64,000 nt of DNA from Trema orientale (lineage: Eukaryota > Streptophyta > Magnoliopsida > Rosales > Cannabaceae). The stretch covers positions 805,503-869,502 of the forward strand of contig JXTC01000092.1 in the NCBI GenBank assembly GCA_002914845.1. The letters are read 5' to 3'. Under the pieces are notes generated by a model that was given only the letters and a program-made list of their open reading frames with translations, was not told the origin of the DNA and made no database searches. This document shows, one piece after another, positions 1 to 12,300 of this stretch. Each line of letters begins with the position of its first letter. The first letter of the stretch is position 1. The position numbers and the translations under genes were made by a program.

Positions 1-1240
1 CTGATGGCAACCTCACTTATATACGGGTTGTTTAGACACTGGTGCTAACTTCACCGACACACGGGTTGTTTACGAATCCAGTGCCAACCTCACCTCACAC
101 TCAATATTTTTTCAATAGTCAAGAGTGAACACACTTAAAAACTCTCCCATAAAGTAATAAATAAAATTTTAGCTTAGGAGATTTGAGAACAATATACAAT
201 AAATGCTCTAAGATTGGCTCAATATGATTTGAAAGTTAAAAAAATATAGAAATAAGCTTTTGTATTTTAAAGTAGTTAGATAATAATTTAGGTATGCAAT
301 CTCTCTTTCAAGCCTTAAAATAGCTTATATTTATAAGCTTATGTGAAAACTAGCCGTTTATGACTGTTTGAGACAGTTTCTACTATTTTCGGTCTACCGA
401 AAGTGTATTTTTGGTAGACCGAAAAAATTAGCCATTGGTCAGTACTTTTGCAACGGTCAAATTTTAACAGTCATTTTTGACCAGCTAGTATTCTCGGTAG
501 ACCGAAAATTCTAGTCAGACAATTTTAGCATTTTGGCAATTTTTTCAGATTCTGACAGCTTTTTAACCATTTTTCAGATTCTGTCAGCTTTTAGCATTTT
601 TCAAAATCTAGCTTCTAAATTTTTTTAAAACACTTTAAAAACATTGGAGATCAATCTGAAAAGAATATTTTGACTATTGTAAACTTGTTTTAGTTTACAA
701 AGGCATTTAACAATAATTTAGGAAGTGTTCATACCAAAACATAATCTAGTTTATAAATAGAAAATCTCTTTTTAGCCTATTTCAAATAAGCATGATTTCA
801 AATATATTTGTAACTTACTTAACCTTAAGAAATCATATTTTAGGGAATATTTTTCTCATTTAAAGAAATCATTATTTTCTATTTTCAAACTTCTATAATA
901 TAATAACTATTTTAAGCTTAAAATAGTTTGAAACCTCTTTTGAGAGCATAAACCAATGCAAAGAGAATTTATATGCAATGAACTAAATCAAATACAAGAC
1001 TGAATATGAAATATACCCTATCTAAGCATTGTCTTGTATCTTGATTGTCCATCTTCAAACTTGATTCTAATAAGTCTATATGCATCCATCTTCAAGCTTG
1101 ATTCCTTGATTAACTTGAGTTAGAACTTTTAAAACAATTTTACTACACACTCAAGTTAAAACATTAGTACTAAATCAAACGTTTGTTATCTTTAAAATAA
1201 GAGTGAGTAAGATTAAAACCTTAACCTTAATTTCTCAACA
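1..1240 (-). mobile_element. LTR fragment of a Sirevirus-type copia retrotransposon, cut by window edge
   Basis: The stretch resembles, in the same orientation, the minus-strand LTR at 24887-26237. Both share blocks around 'gggttgttta', a paired 'ggtctaccga' motif near 390-420, and the same LTR end, 'ctcaaca'. I place the terminus at 1240 on that CA end. It is clearly more diverged from the 25-kb copy than that copy's own two LTRs are from each other, so it is an older insertion or another subfamily. Only a long terminal repeat is visible; no gag or pol is present to its right. It is a fossil, and whether it is a solo LTR or the end of a longer element cannot be told from this window. Confidence 0.6.
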
Positions 1241-1632
1241 AATAGTTCATTAGAAATGGGCAATGGAGCTACTTACTGTCAATTGAGATTGCTCTTGGTG
1301 AGAAACTTCTTGCTTCTTTCAGCCGCGACGAAGGACGATGAAGATGGTAAGACGGCCATGTGATATCATTCGCTTCCTTCAATCATGATGAAGACGACAC
1401 TGGTTGATAGATGTCGTGTACAAAAACACCAAGGAGAGGATAATTAGGGCACAATGAAAATTGGGCTGTAATGTAATGAGTATTCATGTAGTTTAATTTA
1501 GGAAAGACATTTAGGTGTTTAGGGGAATTCTCTCAATTGTAATGAGCTTTCATAACTTTAAAACTGAACCAAATAACTGAATGAGCACATTTAAAGAACG
1601 ACAATTACATTCTAATGCCCATTACAATTAAC
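1241..1632. other. intergenic, no gene seen
   Basis: Ordinary AT-rich spacer. A slightly more GC-rich patch near 1310-1400 contains repeated 'gatgaaga' words but no long open frame or recognisable protein. Confidence 0.5.
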
Positions 1633-2108
1633 TAAAGGTGGCAAAATGGGTCGGGCCAAATGGACTGGCCTGTAGAAGGATGGGTCCAGGCTGGGCTTAT
1701 GTATCTTGACCCTACCGATTTTTTTTTTTAAATTTTAGTTTTATTTAATTAAAAAAAAACTCTTCTAATCTATAAATATTGTCCCACTCATTTTTTTAAG
1801 ACTTTCAATCTAATGCTCTCTTATTCTCTCATTCTCAATCTCTCTATATTCTCAAATTTCTCTTTTCTCTATAATTTTATATAATTTCTTAAGGTTTTTT
1901 TTTGAACATTTTTTTTATCGACTTATATACTTATTTTTAAATTTTTATTAACATAAGTTAAGTTACATAACATATAATTTATTTTATAACTTTTATTTTA
2001 AATATTTTTAATTAATATATATTTATTTATTTTTAAAATAGGTCAAGTACGGGCCGACCAGCATATGGCCTGCCAGGCTCTATAGGCCTGCCCATTTTGC
2101 CACCCCTA
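1633..2108. mobile_element. hAT-type MITE
   Basis: The ends are inverted repeats of the type TARRGGTGGCAAAATGGG followed by GC-rich 'cgggcc/ggcctg' arms. They are flanked by an 8-bp target duplication, CAATTAAC on the left (1625-1632) and CAATCAAC on the right (2109-2116), one mismatch apart. An 8-bp duplication and a TAGGGGTGGC-like end are typical of non-autonomous hAT elements. The AT-rich interior codes for nothing. The 476-bp length fits a MITE that depended on a transposase made elsewhere. Confidence 0.8.
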
Positions 2109-2116
2109 CAATCAAC

Positions 2117-2577
2117 CAAAGGCCATCTAAGAGTTAAGAGATTAAAGGATTTGTACTTCTTTTTTTCTCTTTTAATTTTAGTTTTTTTTTCCATAAATTT
2201 TTTGTTCTTAAATGAATAGTTTTGGATTTATATTTAAGTTTTCTATTTTTTATTATGTAATTCTTATTTTAAATTTGTAAAAAAAAATTTGGTTATTATT
2301 TAGTGGGCTTCTAAGCCAAATGGTCAAATTTTAAAACTTATTTGAAAAAAAGTTATTTTTTATATTTAATAGATCAAAATATATTGATTTATTTTGTATA
2401 AAATTGATTTACTTTTTAAAAATAAATCAACTAAAAAATGATCATTTATCAAAATAGAATCATAAAATAGCCATTTATTAAATAGGTATAAAAAATGGTC
2501 TTTTTTTAAATTGATTTAGAAAAAAGTACATTTCTTATAAATACTCTTTTTGAGTTAGTATCTTTTTATTACTTTTA
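2117..2577. other. intergenic, no gene seen
   Basis: Very AT-rich spacer with repeated short words such as 'aaatagatc' and 'ttgatttat'. No coding signal. Confidence 0.5.
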
Positions 2578-2861
2578 GGCTATGTTTGGAACTTGGACAT
2601 AGGGAAAAAAATTGTGAGAGAAAAGTTAAAGAAAAAAGAGGGGGGAAATATATTCCTAAAATTCTATAAAATTTAGTTTTTGAAACTTTTTCTCTCATAA
2701 TCTTTTTATTATAATATAAATCCTCTAAATTTCCTGAAAACATCCCTTACAAACTCTCTGTAAATTTTTTTCCTTCAAGATAAAATCTAAACAAAAGAAA
2801 ATATATATAATTCTAAGAATTTGTTTTTTCCTTCCCTAAAATCTTAGATCCAAATAGAGCC
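2578..2861. mobile_element. MITE with GGCTATGTTTGG-type inverted ends
   Basis: The left end reads ggctatgtttggaac. The reverse complement of the right end reads ggctctatttggatc. The interior is partly self-complementary and purine/pyrimidine rich. The ends resemble those of the MITE inside the ABCG gene (44325-44731). The flanking duplication is not clear enough to assign the superfamily; hAT or PIF/Harbinger are both possible. Confidence 0.6.
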
Positions 2862-3308
2862 ATAATTTAGTAATAGATTTGAATTTAATTTTAATTTCAA
2901 TGTTTTTTTGCACATTTTTTTATATTAAAAAGTAAGAGAGAAAAATAACATTAATGATGCACGTCTTTTTATGTATTTTATTATAGCCATTGGATCACCA
3001 TTAGATGATGATCCAACGGCTAAAAAAAAATACCTACACATTGGTTTTAAAAAAAAAAAAACCTACTGGATTGGCAACATATCTATTACAATTATAGAAA
3101 AACGTATGTGCCTAGGAAAACGTGCAAAATTCTAACTGCTTAGCAAAATTTCAGCTGCTTAGCTCATTTTTTAAATATTTTTTCTCTTATCGGTTAAGCT
3201 CTTAGCTCTTAGGACAGCTGTCTTTTTCTCAGTTAGTGTAATTATTATCTTTTTTTTTCCCCTAATCTCAATGTAACCAAAAAAAGTAAAAATCATATGA
3301 ATATTTTT
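2862..3308. other. intergenic with a short hairpin
   Basis: A perfect or near-perfect stem lies at 2984-3022: tagccattggatca pairs with tgatccaacggcta around a short loop. Similar but weaker 'ggttattggcta' or 'agtcgttaaat' arrangements lie near 36240 and 49480, so it may be a remnant of a small palindromic repeat. No gene. Confidence 0.35.
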
Positions 3309-3513
3309 GGACTCTTATAGGTCTAGCCTAAAAACTATAGATTCGTACATATGAATAGTTTTGGACTTTTATGGGTCTAGCCCAAAAACTATAGATTAGT
3401 ACACATGCTGATATTTATTTACTTAATATCATTATGTGGACTTTTATGGGTCTAGCCCAAAAACTATAGATTAGTACACATGCTGATATTTATTTACTTA
3501 ATACCATTATGTT
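3309..3513. repeat. 75-bp tandem repeat, about 2.7 copies
   Basis: Two nearly identical 75-bp units start at 3363 and 3438, each beginning ggacttttatgggtctag. A shorter, more diverged unit of about 54 bp precedes them from 3309. The unit contains no open frame. The near identity of the last two units suggests a fairly recent local duplication. Confidence 0.85.
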
Positions 3514-3803
3514 TCTCTATTAAGAATTTTAACCTTTTTTTTACTTTTCTTTTTTTCAAAATTTTATCAAAGTTACAACAAAAGTTCACCCACAAGTACG
3601 TGGCTTAGGCACGTACTATTAATACTAGTATATATATATATATTGATAATTGGATACCCATTCTTATCCTTATGTTCTATAAACAAATTAGATTAAAAGA
3701 AATTAGATTTTGTTGACTAATATTTATAATAAAAAACCTCCAACGCCTTTGTATTATCCAAGTATCAGAATATATATATATAGAACATAGAAGAGCGCGT
3801 CTA

Positions 3804-3952
3804 CAGTAAGGGCACCCCTACGTAGGGTCCTGTCTATTCGCCGTTGGATGAGAATCTGTATATAAATAGATTCTTCACAGATTCCCGTTATTCCCACAGA
3901 TTCCCATCCAACGATAATTAAGGCATGACCCTACGTAGAGACGCCCCTACCA
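3804..3952. mobile_element. small palindromic MITE flanked by TA
   Basis: The left arm, starting cagtaagggcacccctacg, is mirrored by a right arm whose reverse complement starts tggtaggggcgtctctacg. Both continue into 'tagggtc', then 'cgttggatg' and 'gaatctgt' further inside. The dinucleotide TA stands at both outer borders (3802-3803, 3953-3954), as expected for a Tc1/mariner-type insertion, but the end sequence is not the common Stowaway end. At 149 bp it cannot code for anything. Confidence 0.65.
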
Positions 3953-3954
3953 TA

Positions 3955-6180
3955 GCCATCCCTTAGAACATATTATAGAAAATAGCATTTAAAGTAAAAT
4001 TAAATTCAAGAGGTGTACAACTACAAGTATTTCGCTAAATAAAAACACCAGTGACGTTTAGGGAATTCTGGTTCAGACAAATGATTATCAAGTCAAGAGA
4101 GAGGTCAATGATTAGGCTGGAGAATAATTTATATATATTTAGATCTTCATCCAGCGCATTCGTATCATTTCTGAGCTGCACGTCTCTATCACATTTTACA
4201 CGTTTGATTGACTATAATGCCCTCGTAGCATCACGGGAGGGACTCAACAACCATTGACTTCGAATTAACATTCGTAAGAATCATAGGATTAAGTTTGAAT
4301 TTCCTTGACAGTTGGACAAAAGCATGACCTAATTAAGTCCGACAATAGGGGGTATTTTTGTCACGAAGGGATGCTATTTAAAGTGTTTTATTAAGTGGAG
4401 GACACCTGTATAATAAAAAAATTAAAAGGATATTTTCACGTTTGCCTTCTTCGTCTTCCGTCTCTTGTTTTGTTCTTTTTACTAGAGACTCCAAGCTCTT
4501 TAATGTCGTCATCGTTCCAAATCTCTCTCACTCTGGTTCGTTCCCCTCCACTTTCTTCTCGATTTGGGTAGTTGCAATTCCCAGGCTCCAAATCGACCGT
4601 TGCAGGTGACATCATCTTCCCCAAATTTATATCTCATTCTTTTTTTTTTTGGAATTGGTGCTGGAATCTTGAAATTCATGCTAAAATTGATTTTTTTTTT
4701 TAATTTTAGTTGAAATTGTTTTTTTTAATAATTTTTTTTTTTTCAAGTTTCACTTTCCCAATTTGTATACTGTTCGTGTGCCTATTATATCTAAAATGCG
4801 TGATTTAATTTTCTCTGTTATTGGAATGATTTGACGAGTTTTGAATTATTTTGTGCTACTTTTCGATTTTTTTTTTTCCCTAAATTTTGATTTGGATTAA
4901 AATTGAGAGAAATAAAAAGAGGAATTTTTTGAATTCTACTGCTTGGAATAACTTTTTCTGTAGTTTTCAGTTGCTATGTATGGGGTCAAATATTTTACAA
5001 TAGAGATTTCTAATTTTTAATACAGGTAAAAAATTCAGCTTTTATGCTTGGTTAGAGGGTCATTGTCTTCTGACTACCCCGTAATCAAATGACAGGAATA
5101 TGAAGATTATATCCCACATTGTTAGATGACATAGGATTATTATATATTTATTGAATAATATAAAGAAGAAGATGTAGAATTTTGATAAAGAGGTGTAGTA
5201 TTAATGACTAAAGAAGAAGATGAGACAGTTATTTTTTCGCCATTGTCGTGCTGCATAGGAAGGGAGAGTTTTGAAGTACTTGTGGACTGGGGCATAAGAT
5301 TTACTTAGTCAGATGAGGAAGCTTTTATTGGGTGTAATGACAATTTTACGTGTTCCTCACATATTTTAAGCCTGTTTTCTTCTCTTAGTTTTATTATTCT
5401 ATATGTTTTGAATTATTAATCTTTTTGGCTGTCTTTTGGTGCAAGTGCTCTCTTTTGATCTTTTGTTACCATGCTTAGGGGAGTTCACGATGATGATACC
5501 ACTAATGATTGAGGATACAAATATTTATAGAAATTAACGGCAAATAATGAAATAGACAATTTTGGCTCAATCCATTTTCATATTACTTGTTTATGAAGAT
5601 GTCTTCTAATTTTATTTATTTTTTCCTTCTCTTTAATATGCCGCACTATGTTAATAATGTATGGTCTACTTTGTCTTGCAACTTTGCAAGGACATGTCAC
5701 AAATTTCATTAAGGGAGCAAATAATATCATTTAATTCTGTTTTTTTTTTTCTTTTTTTAAATTTAAAGTTTTACTAAATTGTAGCCTCTACTTGGTAGGA
5801 ATCTATTGCAATTTGGATTTAGCAAGATCGATTTTTTTGTTTACCTGAAGTGACAAACGATTTATGGAGAGCAATAAAATTAATACTGATATGAATATCC
5901 ATACATCAATATATGATTATTAGCATTACTCACTATGGGCCATGCACATACGTTTGGTATATAGTGAAGAATGGAACAATCAACGAGTTTTTTTTTTTAT
6001 TTTTTTTATTTTTTTTTGGGTGGTACCAGTGAAAATTCTATGTGACTATTGGATGAAAATCCTTTTGACATGTCATGAATTGAGTTTATAGATGTGTTCT
6101 TACTAATAATTTTGTATTTCAAGTAGAATAAAAGAAGACTTCCAACTCTACCTCATCCTTACAAAAGAACAATGCACATG
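3955..6180. other. upstream intergenic region, possible non-coding exon near 4440-4605
   Basis: No protein gene is recognisable. A CT-rich, more complex segment at about 4440-4605 ends in 'gttgcag' followed by 'gtgac', which looks like a plant 5' UTR exon and donor site. A 23-codon frame opens inside it at about 4503. It could be an alternative upstream leader of the SPNS gene or a relic of another gene; transcript evidence would decide. The remainder is T-rich, intron-like or intergenic DNA. Confidence 0.3.
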
Positions 6181-6185
6181 TGGTG

Positions 6186-6212
6186 CACGTGCAGCCCACC
6201 TAGTATATATAG
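6186..6212 (+). promoter_or_regulatory. G-box and TATA box of the SPNS gene
   Basis: CACGTG at 6186-6191 is a canonical plant G-box, the bHLH/bZIP binding core. It is followed by tatatatag at about 6204-6212. The TATA box lies about 105 bp before the chosen ATG at 6316, so transcription would start near 6235-6245 and give a leader of about 75 bp. This spacing is good for a plant core promoter. The function of the G-box (light or abscisic acid response) is only inferred. Confidence 0.5.
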
Positions 6213-6315
6213 AGAGACAAAAAAGGAGTCGGAAAAGGAAGGCGAGAGTTCTATTTTTACATTTTTCTACCGTTCCACATCCAACACACCATAAAGATAT
6301 AATTGTCTCTTTCCT

Positions 6316-9300
6316 ATGGTTCATGATCAAGAAACAAACCCTTCTGAAGAGGCCAAATCTTCAGATGAGATGACCATGACAACTGCTTTTAGCGCTGCTT
6401 CTACACCTTCTTGGTTTACGCCTAAAAGGTTGTTGCTTTTCCTTGTTTATTTTTGAGTTTGTTAAATTTTCGTTTTGTGATGTAGGTTAAGATGAGAACA
6501 GATAGAGAAATAGAGAGAATAAGTAGAATAACAAGAGAATTGGTATAATTGCAAGAGATAAGCAAGATACGTAAGAAATCAGATAGATTAGAGAGAGCTA
6601 GAATAGAATCAAGAGAGAGAATTAGAGAGAATCAGACAGAAATAGATAAACGGATAGAAGAGGAATAGAAAGAGAAAAATAAGAACTCAAAGAGAAAGAG
6701 ATCCATAGGAGGAGAAAACTCAATAATCTTTTATTAATTATTCATAGTTTGGAAAACAATTACGTAGTTAAGCCTATTTATAGATAGACAGTTGAACACA
6801 ACTAGGAAAGTAGATAAATTCTAGAAACTGATAAAAACGGGAAACTTATATCTAGTTACCCAAAATTAAATAATACCTAATAATAAATCTAAATAATTCT
6901 AAATAATAATGATATATAATTTCCTATATATTATATTCCTATGCCTATGTCATTTTGGTTGTCTAGAAATTTTGGATAGAGAAGTTAAAAGTCTTTGGAA
7001 TGTTTTTGGTTTTTTTGGATATATTGCGTATTCTCTTATCCAGATTTCGAGAAAAATCAAGAATTTTGATGGTACTAGAGCATAATTAAATAATGTAGCT
7101 TAGTGGGCTTTGGAGTGGTTGAGAAAATTTTCAATCCTATAAGTGTGGTTGTAATTCCAACTTTTTTTTGGCCTCCATTTTGGTGGTTACTAAATGGGGA
7201 ATGTTTATTTTTAAATTGGTGTTCGGTTTCTGAGAAGATTCGAGAAGGAAAGAGTTAAAACGTAGAAGGCTAAGATGATTCAAATGTGATAAGTCAGCTC
7301 ATTTTTTTTTTAAAAGAACAAAAAAGAAAAAGAAGTTAAACTAGAAAACTTTCGGGTACATGAATAGTTTATGACTACTAGAACACTGAGGTTGGATCAA
7401 GTACATCTTTATGGTTTGCAAAACTGATTCGTGTTCCAATTTAGATTTAACAAACTCTTCTATGATGTTTTGCAGGCTGCTTTTTATTTTTTGTGTCATT
7501 AACTTGATAAATTATGTGGATCGAGGAGCAATTGCAAGCAATGGTGTGAATGGGAATCGTAGAGCTTGTATAAAAAGTGGTACATGCACATCGGGCAGCG
7601 GAATACAGTAAGATTTACTTGAATGCTGTGAGGAGGAGGAATTTTTATAGAAGATCTGTTAGTCTTTATATTTGTTGAGACAATCATGATTGTCAAAAAA
7701 TAAGTCTTATCATTTTTCTTTCCTGTTTTATAGTTAGTTAAGTGGAAACATTATCTGTTCGCTCAAGACATCTTGTATGTGCCAATACATGCCTAAAATT
7801 TATATTATTTTGTTTCACTAGTTTTTTTTACATCTACTTATGATCGTGCATGCTATTGTTGTGATCCATTACTCGCCACTGAGTTTTTGAGGTTCTAGTA
7901 TTTCTATGATTTATGTGTGCATGGCTTGCATGAATGTGCCTGCTATGTAGTTTTTTATTTTTGCTCTTTCTACATTCTATTTATTCTCCCAGACCTACTA
8001 TATTAGCCTATGAGAATGATTGTTTTGGTCATTAACCTTGCCTTAAATGTCTCAGGTATGAATTTAGGATTAGTTAACATATATAGTCCAGATGTTTTAA
8101 TATGTGTGGATGGCTACCTGGTTTTCTTTTTATATTCTTGACTATTCAGGTCTTCAAATTGCTCTTTTTATTTTATTTATTTTTGAAAACATAAGTTATT
8201 TTACTAATGTAAATAAAACCATGGATTTCTTTATCATTTTAAGTTCCTTGTTGTAATGTAGAGGAGACTTTAACTTGAACAATTTTGAAGACGGAGTTCT
8301 TTCATCTGCTTTTATGGTTGGTCTTCTTGTGGCTTCTCCAATATTTGCTTCATTAGCAAAGAGGTAAGACCATTTTGTGCTGCATTGGTTATGAATGAAT
8401 TGCATTATTGGCATAACTGGTAAACTAGTGCAGTGTTAATAGTAGGTGTGAGTCTGAATACCTACGCTCGAACTCTTGGTCTTACTTTGAATTTGCACTT
8501 CATTTGTGTTCTTTCTGGTTTAATTGACACTCCCTTTGTTCTTTGTAAAGCTTCTACATTTTCTAGGCCCATGAGAATGGTGGGTACTAGAAAATGAAAA
8601 CCAGTCTTTGCATATATTCTATTAGCTTAAGCTTCTAGAAGAATTGGTGAAATAACAGCTACTATGAGAATTTTTCTTGGCAATATACCATCTTTATATG
8701 TACTGGAAATTAAATGCAGTAGGACTTTGTGTAAGCATCTAATTCTGCTTGATGCCTAAGATATTATATCTGATATCAAATTTTGCAGTCTAAATCCATT
8801 TAGGCTTATTGGAGTTGGATTAGCAGTCTGGACTGTTGCTGTAATTGGTTGCGGTTGCTCATTTAATTTTTGGTCCATTACTATCTGTCGCATGTAAGTG
8901 GCTTATGCTTCTTGATTTTGTCCTTCACTTTCAGTTTTTTATTCTTTTCTAGTTTTATGTTTTTTTGTACCTAAGTAATAGGAGACCTTTCATTGTTAAG
9001 CCGGTTTTCACTAGTTCTAACGTTGTTTCTATAGGTTAGTTGGTGTTGGTGAGGCTTCATTTATAAGTCTTGCCGCTCCATTCATTGATGACAATGCTCC
9101 AGCTGCTCAGGTTTTGTTTCTTTAATATGCTTAGGTTTTGATAGGTGCTTACTGCATCAATTTATATCAATCATGCTAGATCGGAGATTCATGTTTGGTT
9201 AATATGTTTTTATGGCACCTATATTTTATTTTCATCCGTTCTTAGCCTGGCATTTACTTCTTTATACCAGAAAACAGCGTGGCTTGCAATTTTCTACATG

Positions 9301-12300
9301 TGTATACCTACGGGATATGCAGTTGGTTACGTGTATGGTGGATTGGTAAGTTTCTACGCTAATGCCACATAATTGAGGTCCTTTTGTCAATTATTTACTT
9401 TTGTATGATAAAAGTTATTAATTTGTGTTCCTTACTTGTTCCCTTCTCCATTGGCTTCTTATTCGGGATTTTAACTTGGGTAATTTGGAAATGGTTATGT
9501 TACATTTTATATGTAGGTTGGAAGTCATTTCAATTGGCGGTACGCATTTTGGGGGGAGGCAATTTTGATGCTTCCATTTGCTATTCTAGGTTTTGTTATG
9601 AAGCCTTTGCAAATGAAAGGTGTATTTTCATCTCTAATGAATTTGTTCTAATTCAGCAAGACCTGTTATTAAATAACAACTTGGGGTTTACAGGCTTGGC
9701 TCCTGCTAACTTGAAAAAGGCGCTTACTGAATTAGAGACAGCTGATTCACAAGTTCAAGGTGCTGTATATTGACTTTTTTCATTAAATGTTTTATGTTTT
9801 ATTTGGACTGGAGAACGTTCACAATTCGAAGACATCTCCAATTAGCCATGACTACATAGCATTAGTGAAAATATAAAACGCATGATTTTACAACTTCATG
9901 TACCACGATAACTTGGTTTATAAACTTGGTGCACAGATTCAGATGTTTCCAATAGTAAAGGGGGTGCATCTGCATTGTACAAGAAGGAAGAATTCGGACA
10001 TAAAAGCTCTCAAGGACATTCCGAGTACAGTCTCTCACCCTTAACTTGATTTTCAATATATATATTTTTCAATCCAAAAAAGTTTTGCAGTTTCTTTTTA
10101 CATAATAGTTATTATTTGTCTCCAACGTCTTTGTTTTGGCCTTTAGCATTGAATTTTTCAATTGCAGCCAAAGAGCCATCTTAAAAACTAAGCTTGATTT
10201 TGGAAATGCAGACATTGTTTGTGTGCATTTGTACGTGTGCGTGTATACACACATCTAAATTTGTAGAACTTATCTAGTCGAAATGAAGCGAGAATACATA
10301 TGAACTATCTGCGAGGGATTGGAACTCTAGAGATTGAACTATAAACCTTTAACCAGGTGCTAGTCATGATATCAGTGAATCATGCATAAAGATTAGAACT
10401 TGTTACACTATGTAAACCAACAAATGGCCCTCTAACATAGATTTGGGTGTTCAATGTTAGCCTAATATCTTGTCATTAATCCTAATTGTATAATGAATCA
10501 ATTAGAAAAACTGGACGTATGTGTGGCCAATTTAATGTTCTTATGAATCCCTACTTTTTATTTATTTATTTTTTAATAAATGAATAGTATAATGTTTGTT
10601 ACGTACACTTTTCCTTTTTGTAATTTAACATTTATGTGTGTAGTTCGACTTTTATTTGTTTTCTTAGTCTATGTCGCACACAAAAGTTATGTTCATGTTT
10701 TTTTATCATTAAAAAATTTCCAACTTTGACAGCTATGGATTACGGAATAGCTCTCTAACGGAATAAATTAAGAATTATTCTCTTTAAGCCCTATGGGTGC
10801 GTTTTAGTAGAAATGGCCATGTGGATATTTATTTCGTACTACTGTCTTCTTTTGGGCAGGTTGGCACTTGCAAACAAAGTAAGAACTCAGTTGTCAATAT
10901 TTGCTAAAGATATGAAGGTGCTTTTGGTTGATAAGGTTTACGTCGTTAATGTTCTAGGTAATTCTTTCTACCTACTTTATTAAGTACCAGATATGGTATT
11001 GGTTTATTGTGGTAATAACCACATTAATAAGAACTTCTGGCGAAATTGTAGGAGAACTTTTAAGTTGAACAGCTTGTTGAAAATTTACTCCTTGAGAATT
11101 TTCATTCCAGGATCACCTAGGATGTAGTTATTCTTTTTTTTCCCCCCCTTTTTTCGCTTTACTCAATTCTGTTTGTATCACTTGTCCTAAAGCGTTTTAT
11201 TTTTTTTCTTCTAGGTTACATAGTATACACCTTTGTCGTAGGCGCTTACTCATATTGGGGACCCAAGGCTGCTCATAGTATATATCATATGGTAAGCGAT
11301 TGTGTTCATATTCAATTAGACTTTTATTCTCTCAAATGTCTTGGATATTTTAGCATTTCTTTTGCGTGCATAAGGTTCAAATGTCTTGTATGTTTTAGCG
11401 TTTCTTTTGGATGCATAAGGTTAATGTCAAATAATAGAAAAAATTACACCAAAGTAAAACTTTGAAATATTCATAATTTAAAGGGATCCCATTTGGCAGA
11501 CCAATGCAGATATGATTTTTGGCGGCATTACTATTGTCTGTGGAATACTGGGCACCCTAGCTGGAGGATTTGTTCTGGATTTCATGGGTAACACAATTCA
11601 TAATGCTTTTAAGGTATACGCTATTGTTCATAACCGAGATGAACCGAGATGAACAATTATCCTTTTTTATTTTTCAACTGCTAGTTGGTCCTTTTATCAT
11701 GTGTTTAAGTTTTGAAATTTTTACCCACGTTTCCTCCATTAATATTTCTATCACAGCTCATATTTGCTAATTTATCTTGTCTCATCTCTATTTCATTCCA
11801 TTTTTCTTGGTTATGCGTTTTGTACTAAATACTTTCTCGGAATCTTGTAGCTTCTTACTGCAACAACATTTTTTGGCGCAATACTTTGCTTTGGTGCCTT
11901 CTGTTTCAAGAACATGTATGCTTTCCTTGTGCTGTTTGCAATCGGTGAATTACTTATCTTTGCTACTCAGGTACCTCTTACTACCAGCTTGTTTGTACAA
12001 ATTTGGCTATCCTTTATGGTTTGTGTTTTACATTTTGCCTCTGAAATACAATGCCTTTTGAATATTGCTCCCCAACCTTTAAATGCCTTCACATTGGGAG
12101 ACGATCTACTTTAAGTTAAGCCAAAAAAGAAAAAAAAAGGAATAATTTTACCGAATGCTTTAGTGCTCTGTTTTGTTTCGGTTCAAAAGTAATTATTTAT
12201 TAATTCATGGATTCTCTTTTACAGGGCCCTGTAAATTTTATATGCCTGCATTGTGTTGTACCTAATTTGAGGCCACTCTCAATGGCTATTTCTGTTGTTG

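Noticed and set aside
4051-4257. 68-codon frame upstream of the SPNS gene
   Set aside because: No motif, promoter or splice context; length expected by chance.
9384-9773. 129-codon plus-strand frame within the SPNS gene
   Set aside because: It runs through introns 6 and 7 and two exons in mixed frames. The spliced model gives the recognisable transporter sequence instead.
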